DNA of 64,000 nt. Origin: Bacteroidetes bacterium 43-16 (lineage in GTDB: Bacteria > Bacteroidota > Bacteroidia > Chitinophagales > Chitinophagaceae). The stretch covers positions 1-64,000 of the forward strand of contig MKTB01000022.1 in the NCBI GenBank assembly GCA_001897525.1. The letters run 5' to 3'. A program made the position numbers and the translations under genes. The notes beneath the pieces were generated by a model, which saw nothing but the letters and a program-made list of their open reading frames with translations, had not been told where the DNA came from and ran no database searches. Positions 60,842-64,000 of this stretch are shown one piece after another; position 1 is the first letter of the stretch, and the number at the start of each line of letters is the position of its first letter.

Positions 60842-62017
60842 TTAGTGGTTTACCACAGAATTTTTATCTATGCCGGTAAGGCTGGCAATCTGGTCTCTTA
60901 CTGCATCAATATCGGCATTGGTCAAATCCCAGAATCCGTTTGGCTTGTTCATCAAAGCATTCATCAATTCATCTGATTTTGCAGTATTTACTTTGGCATT
61001 ATTGGCATATCTTAAAGCATACAGGAATCCTATTCCTTCAGATAAAGAGTGGAATTTGGCTCCATTACTTGTAGCAGATTTAGTTTTATTCAGGTAAGAG
61101 ATAGCAATAGTAGCAATTGCAGTCTCATATTTTGTCCTGATGAGGTTGATCTGCTCATTGCGCTTTGCAAGATCCTTATTCACGATAGCAGCACGACCGG
61201 TCAGGTAAGCCATAAATATGGCTTGCGGTTCACCGGCATCAAAACCTACCTGGCGCACATAGCTACCTAAAAATACTTCTTTCCATTTGGTATTGTCTGC
61301 AGGGTCTTTCATCGGGTAAGTAGGATTGGCCGTCAGGTATCCGTAAGCTTCATCCCAGTTATGCTCTAAAGCGGTATAATTTTTCCCGTCCAGGATAGCC
61401 ACGTTATCTGCAGCCATTTTTTCAGTACCGAGGTAGATGTTGGAGATCTGGTCTAGCAGCATAGCACCGATCAGGCCTTTCTGTACAAACTGGGCATATT
61501 CAAATCCTTTTTCATTGACCAGGTATTTGCTGGTACCGTTTTCTACATAACCTGCAGTGCCGGCTACTGCTGCTGTGCCAAAGTTGGCGCTCGCTGTTTC
61601 CAGTTGCTCAAAGTAATTTAAAAAGCGCTGACGTTCTACTTCAGCAGCGGCTGTCGCAAAAGACTGTGCGGTCTTACTGATGATGGTCTTATCGGTTGCA
61701 CCATTTAATTCAGCATCAGCAAAGGGGCCGTTCTGGTGGCGGAACATATCTTCCATTTTAGCCGCATCCAATACCTGGGCAGTGCCTTTTTTGATATAGG
61801 CATCTAATTCCTGGAGCATTTTAATTCTTTGTGTCTGGCCGGTAAAGCTTACGCTAGTATTGCCGTCGCTGCCTTTAAAGGTTTCCAGGTAATTGGCAGT
61901 GGCAGACAGGCTTGAATAAGGGATCTTCAAATCCGAATCATCGGTCTTCTTATCCTTTTTGCAGGAAAATAAGAATAAAGTGGCTGCACCGGCAGCTAAG
62001 AGCAAAGACTTTTTCAT
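60842..62017 (-). CDS. DUF4856-domain lipoprotein
   Basis: This is a 391-residue protein with lipobox LFLFSC (Cys19) followed by Lys-Lys-Asp. The body matches DUF4856: IPYSSLSATANYLETFKGSD near the start, TALEHNWDEAYGYL, GEPQAIFMAYLTGRAAI and SLSEGIGFLYALRY. The family commonly stands beside imelysins and TonB receptors in Bacteroidota, which indicates a role in iron or metal handling at the outer membrane, although no mechanism is known. It is the first gene of a four-gene operon with a promoter box at 62044-62051. Confidence 0.88.
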   Translation of the reverse strand: MKKSLLLAAGAATLFLFSCKKDKKTDDSDLKIPYSSLSATANYLETFKGSDGNTSVSFTGQTQRIKMLQELDAYIKKGTAQVLDAAKMEDMFRHQNGPFADAELNGATDKTIISKTAQSFATAAAEVERQRFLNYFEQLETASANFGTAAVAGTAGYVENGTSKYLVNEKGFEYAQFVQKGLIGAMLLDQISNIYLGTEKMAADNVAILDGKNYTALEHNWDEAYGYLTANPTYPMKDPADNTKWKEVFLGSYVRQVGFDAGEPQAIFMAYLTGRAAIVNKDLAKRNEQINLIRTKYETAIATIAISYLNKTKSATSNGAKFHSLSEGIGFLYALRYANNAKVNTAKSDELMNALMNKPNGFWDLTNADIDAVRDQIASLTGIDKNSVVNH

Positions 62018-62043
62018 GTTTTGTTAATTAGTTTTTCAGAGTG

Positions 62044-62051
62044 CAAATGTA
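62044..62051 (-). promoter_or_regulatory. -7 box of the iron-type operon
   Basis: The minus strand reads TACATTTG (TAnnTTTG), 26 bp before the DUF4856 ATG. I did not find a sequence that clearly matches a Fur box. Confidence 0.45.
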
Positions 62052-62107
62052 TATTGATCTCATGTAATAAATTTGTCATAAAAAATATATTCACGATTTT
62101 TTTTGCA

Positions 62108-62138
62108 CGAAAAAGCCGCCTCTGGATTGAGGCGGCTT
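62108..62138 (-). terminator. Terminator after the E2 gene
   Basis: AAGCCGCCTC (62113-62122) and GAGGCGGCTT (62129-62138) form a perfect 10-bp stem; on the minus strand TTTTCGTGC follows. It lies 24 bp past the E2 stop. Confidence 0.9.
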
Positions 62139-62161
62139 GTCTCTATTTCTTATTGATTGAA

Positions 62162-63478
62162 TTAAATAGATTTGTTGACATCAAATGCTTCTAACTCATT
62201 AGCAACAGCGGTCAGGAAGCCGGCACCTAAAGAACCGTCAACGATCCTGTGGTCATAGCTTAAGGACAGGTACATCATGTGGCGGATCGCAATTACATCT
62301 CCATGTTCTGTTTCCATTACCATAGGACGCTTTTTGATGCTACCTACCGCAAGGATCGCTACCTGGGGTTGGTTAATGATCGGCGTACCCATCAAACTAC
62401 CGAAGGTACCTACGTTAGTTAAAGTGAATGTACCGCCTTGAGTATCGTCTGGTTTCAATTTATTGTTACGGGCTGCATTCGCCAGTCCGTTTACATCTTT
62501 AGTGATGCCCAGTAAATTTTTCGTTTCTGTATTTTTAATTACCGGAACGATCAGGTTGCCGCTAGGCAAAGCAGTGGCCATACCGATATTGATATCTTTT
62601 TTCACGATGATCCGGTCTCCGTCTACAGAGCTGTTGATCATCGGGAATTTCTTGATACAATTGGCCAGGGCTTCGATAAAGATCGGGGTAAAGGTAATTT
62701 TCTCTCCGTATTGTTTCTGGAAGGCATTTTTATTTTTGTCTCTCCAGTTAACGATATTGGTCACATCACATTCAGTGAAGCTGGTTACATGTGGCGATGT
62801 GGCTTTACTGCGTACCATATGATCAGCGATCAGTTTACGCATACGGTCCATTTCGATGATCTCTACATTACCTCCGGGATTAGTTACCGCAGCAGCAGGA
62901 GCCGGCGTTGCAGCAGCTGCAACAGGAGCGGCCTGGGGTGCAGGGCTGGCAGGAGCCGGAGCGGCTACCGGTGCAGCACCTCTGTTGGCCACATAAGTTA
63001 AGATATCTTTTTTGGTCACACGGCCTTCGTTGCCGGTACCGGGTATATGTTCCAGTTCTGCCATACCGATGCCTTCTTTAGCAGCGATATTCAAGACTAA
63101 AGGAGAGTAAAAGCGATTACCGCCTGTAGCAGCTACAGGGGCTGCGGCTTGTGTTGCTGCAGGAGCAGCGGCCGGAGCATTGTTTTGCGGAGCGGCTTCA
63201 GGGGCCGGAGCAGCAGCTGTAACAGTAGCCGTTCCATTACCTGTATCTATTCTGGCAATTGCAGTACCGATAGGCACTACATCATTTTCATTAAAAAGGA
63301 TTTCAACGATCGTACCGGCAGCTGTGGACGGCACTTCACTATCTACCTTATCTGTTGCGATTTCAAGCACAGTTTCATCCATCTTTACTGTATCTCCGGG
63401 CTTTTTATGCCATTTTAATACAGTGGCCTCCATGATACTTTCGCCCATCTTAGGCATTATCAAATCTACTACAGACAT
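62162..63478 (-). CDS. 2-oxoacid dehydrogenase E2 (dihydrolipoyl acyltransferase)
   Basis: This is a 438-residue lipoate-carrying core of a 2-oxoacid dehydrogenase complex. Residues 3-77 are the lipoyl domain, with the lipoylated Lys in EIATDKVDSEV. An Ala/Pro-rich linker (80-125) leads to the E1/E3-binding domain (LNIAAKEGIGMAELEHI...RVTKKDIL). A second Ala/Pro linker leads to the catalytic domain with active-site His in SLSYDHRIVDG. The sequence cannot by itself distinguish branched-chain from 2-oxoglutarate E2; E1 and E3 genes are not adjacent. It has a full promoter at 63515-63545. Confidence 0.92.
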   Translation of the reverse strand: MSVVDLIMPKMGESIMEATVLKWHKKPGDTVKMDETVLEIATDKVDSEVPSTAAGTIVEILFNENDVVPIGTAIARIDTGNGTATVTAAAPAPEAAPQNNAPAAAPAATQAAAPVAATGGNRFYSPLVLNIAAKEGIGMAELEHIPGTGNEGRVTKKDILTYVANRGAAPVAAPAPASPAPQAAPVAAAATPAPAAAVTNPGGNVEIIEMDRMRKLIADHMVRSKATSPHVTSFTECDVTNIVNWRDKNKNAFQKQYGEKITFTPIFIEALANCIKKFPMINSSVDGDRIIVKKDINIGMATALPSGNLIVPVIKNTETKNLLGITKDVNGLANAARNNKLKPDDTQGGTFTLTNVGTFGSLMGTPIINQPQVAILAVGSIKKRPMVMETEHGDVIAIRHMMYLSLSYDHRIVDGSLGAGFLTAVANELEAFDVNKSI

Positions 63479-63514
63479 ATATTGTTTTTTATTTTTTTAA
63501 GTATTTTCTCTGCG

Positions 63515-63545
63515 CAAAAGTAATGTTTTGCACCAGAGTTTCAAA
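63515..63545 (-). promoter_or_regulatory. Consensus promoter of the E2 gene
   Basis: On the minus strand TTTG (63545-63542), 19 nt, TACTTTTG (63522-63515). It leaves a leader of about 32 nt before ATG 63478. Confidence 0.72.
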
Positions 63546-63604
63546 ATAAATTCGTATTAATATAGGGTTCTCTATTACCAGAACTGACGGTTTTATTACA
63601 ATTA

Positions 63605-63634
63605 AAGAGCACTCAATATAGAAAGAGTGCTCTT
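63605..63634 (-). terminator. Terminator after the MscS-type gene
   Basis: AAGAGCACTC (63605-63614) and GAGTGCTCTT (63625-63634) form a perfect 10-bp stem; TTTAATTG follows on the minus strand. Confidence 0.85.
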
Positions 63635-63678
63635 GTAGAAATGCGATTTGTTTATTGGACGATGTATCTTAAATGCCG

Positions 63679-64000
63679 CTATTTATTGTACACTACCCTC
63701 GTCGGTGTAGGCCCTGTGATGCCGTTCGCATCAAAGGCCTTTTTCACTAATTCGGTAACGCCAAAATACACATCCCAATAATCAGACTGAGTGGTATAGG
63801 GACGAATGGTAATTTTTGTCATAAAGTCTGAAACGCTGCTGACCGCAAATTCGGGTGCCGGAGTGCTCAATACCTTTTCATGCTTTTTCATGGCTTCTAT
63901 GGCTACCTGCCGGGCCTTATCTACATCCTGGTCATTAGCAATGGCCATATTTATATCTACCCTTAAATGACCGGCGGTATTATAGTTAACGATCACTCCT
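63679..64000 (-). CDS. MscS-family mechanosensitive channel, C-terminal part (runs off right edge)
   Basis: The frame is open to the window edge, so only the last ~107 residues are visible. VIVNYNTAGHLRVDINMAI, the spacing of PAPEFAVSSVSDFMTKITIRP and the ending DYWDVYFGVTELVKKAFDANGITGPTPT match the cytoplasmic beta and alpha-beta vestibule of small-conductance mechanosensitive channels, which open on hypo-osmotic shock. The GTG at 63996 is an internal codon, not a start. The pore helices lie beyond the edge. Confidence 0.85.
   Translation of the reverse strand, partial: GVIVNYNTAGHLRVDINMAIANDQDVDKARQVAIEAMKKHEKVLSTPAPEFAVSSVSDFMTKITIRPYTTQSDYWDVYFGVTELVKKAFDANGITGPTPTRVVYNK

Noticed and set aside
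62030-62110. Fur box upstream of the iron-type operon
   Set aside because: The AT-rich region contains no sequence I can match to the 19-bp Fur inverted repeat; regulation by iron stays unproven.

Overview
The window reads as chromosome of a Bacteroidota bacterium, most likely of the order Chitinophagales. Five observations support this: Bacteroidetes-type promoters (TAnnTTTG, sometimes with an upstream TTTG/TTG about 18-21 nt away); weak Shine-Dalgarno sequences; surface proteins with type A C-terminal signals of the type IX secretion system (T9SS); SusC/FecA-type receptors; and many lipoproteins with cysteine-lysine/asparagine after the lipobox. No tRNA, rRNA, CRISPR array, prophage or insertion sequence was found.

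Layout. 1-3182 (minus): the N-terminal ~1060 residues of a giant repeat adhesin that runs off the left edge. 3.5-6.3 kb: LytTR response regulator plus TPR histidine kinase. 6.3-9.3 kb: kdsB and a PaaZ-type fusion. 9.3-11.2 kb: small lipoproteins, two of them paralogues. 11.5-14.2 kb: Nudix, YARHG and DUF2306 genes around a 700-bp repeat-rich gap. 14.2-17.3 kb: an adenosylcobalamin riboswitch followed by class Ia ribonucleotide reductase nrdB-nrdA. 17.5-25.6 kb: a T9SS cargo, SprT-like, feoB with a small membrane partner, a coiled-coil lipoprotein and a CPA2 antiporter. 25.8-33.6 kb: acyl-CoA synthetase, acyltransferase, typA, a two-gene HTTM-like unit, an SDR and a LemA-like protein. 33.6-42.4 kb: phoH, two Fe-S oxidoreductase subunits, kup-ribF and dnaX. 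42.5-47.7 kb: a 1.5-kb-residue-class T9SS surface protein and a receiver domain with a membrane tail. 47.8-50.6 kb: galE, a DCC protein and mutA. 50.8-55.9 kb: a 52-residue membrane protein, MltD-like transglycosylase, tatA, a PspC/PadR/TM2 group and a thioesterase. 56-62 kb: a four-gene iron-type locus (DUF4856 lipoprotein, imelysin-like lipoprotein, HTTM protein, TonB receptor). 62.2-64 kb: a 2-oxoacid dehydrogenase E2 and the C-terminal part of an MscS channel.

Connections. B12 appears twice: the riboswitch in front of the B12-independent reductase, and mutA, a subunit of a B12 enzyme. Iron appears three times: feoB, the TonB/imelysin locus and the Fe-S proteins. HTTM-type (vitamin-K-carboxylase-like) membrane proteins appear twice, once apparently split into two polypeptides. 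Three near-identical 15-bp-stem palindromes sit at gene ends, and a second short repeat family fills the 11.9-12.6 kb gap and recurs inverted at 40.4 kb. All family assignments come from reading motifs by eye; no database search was run.
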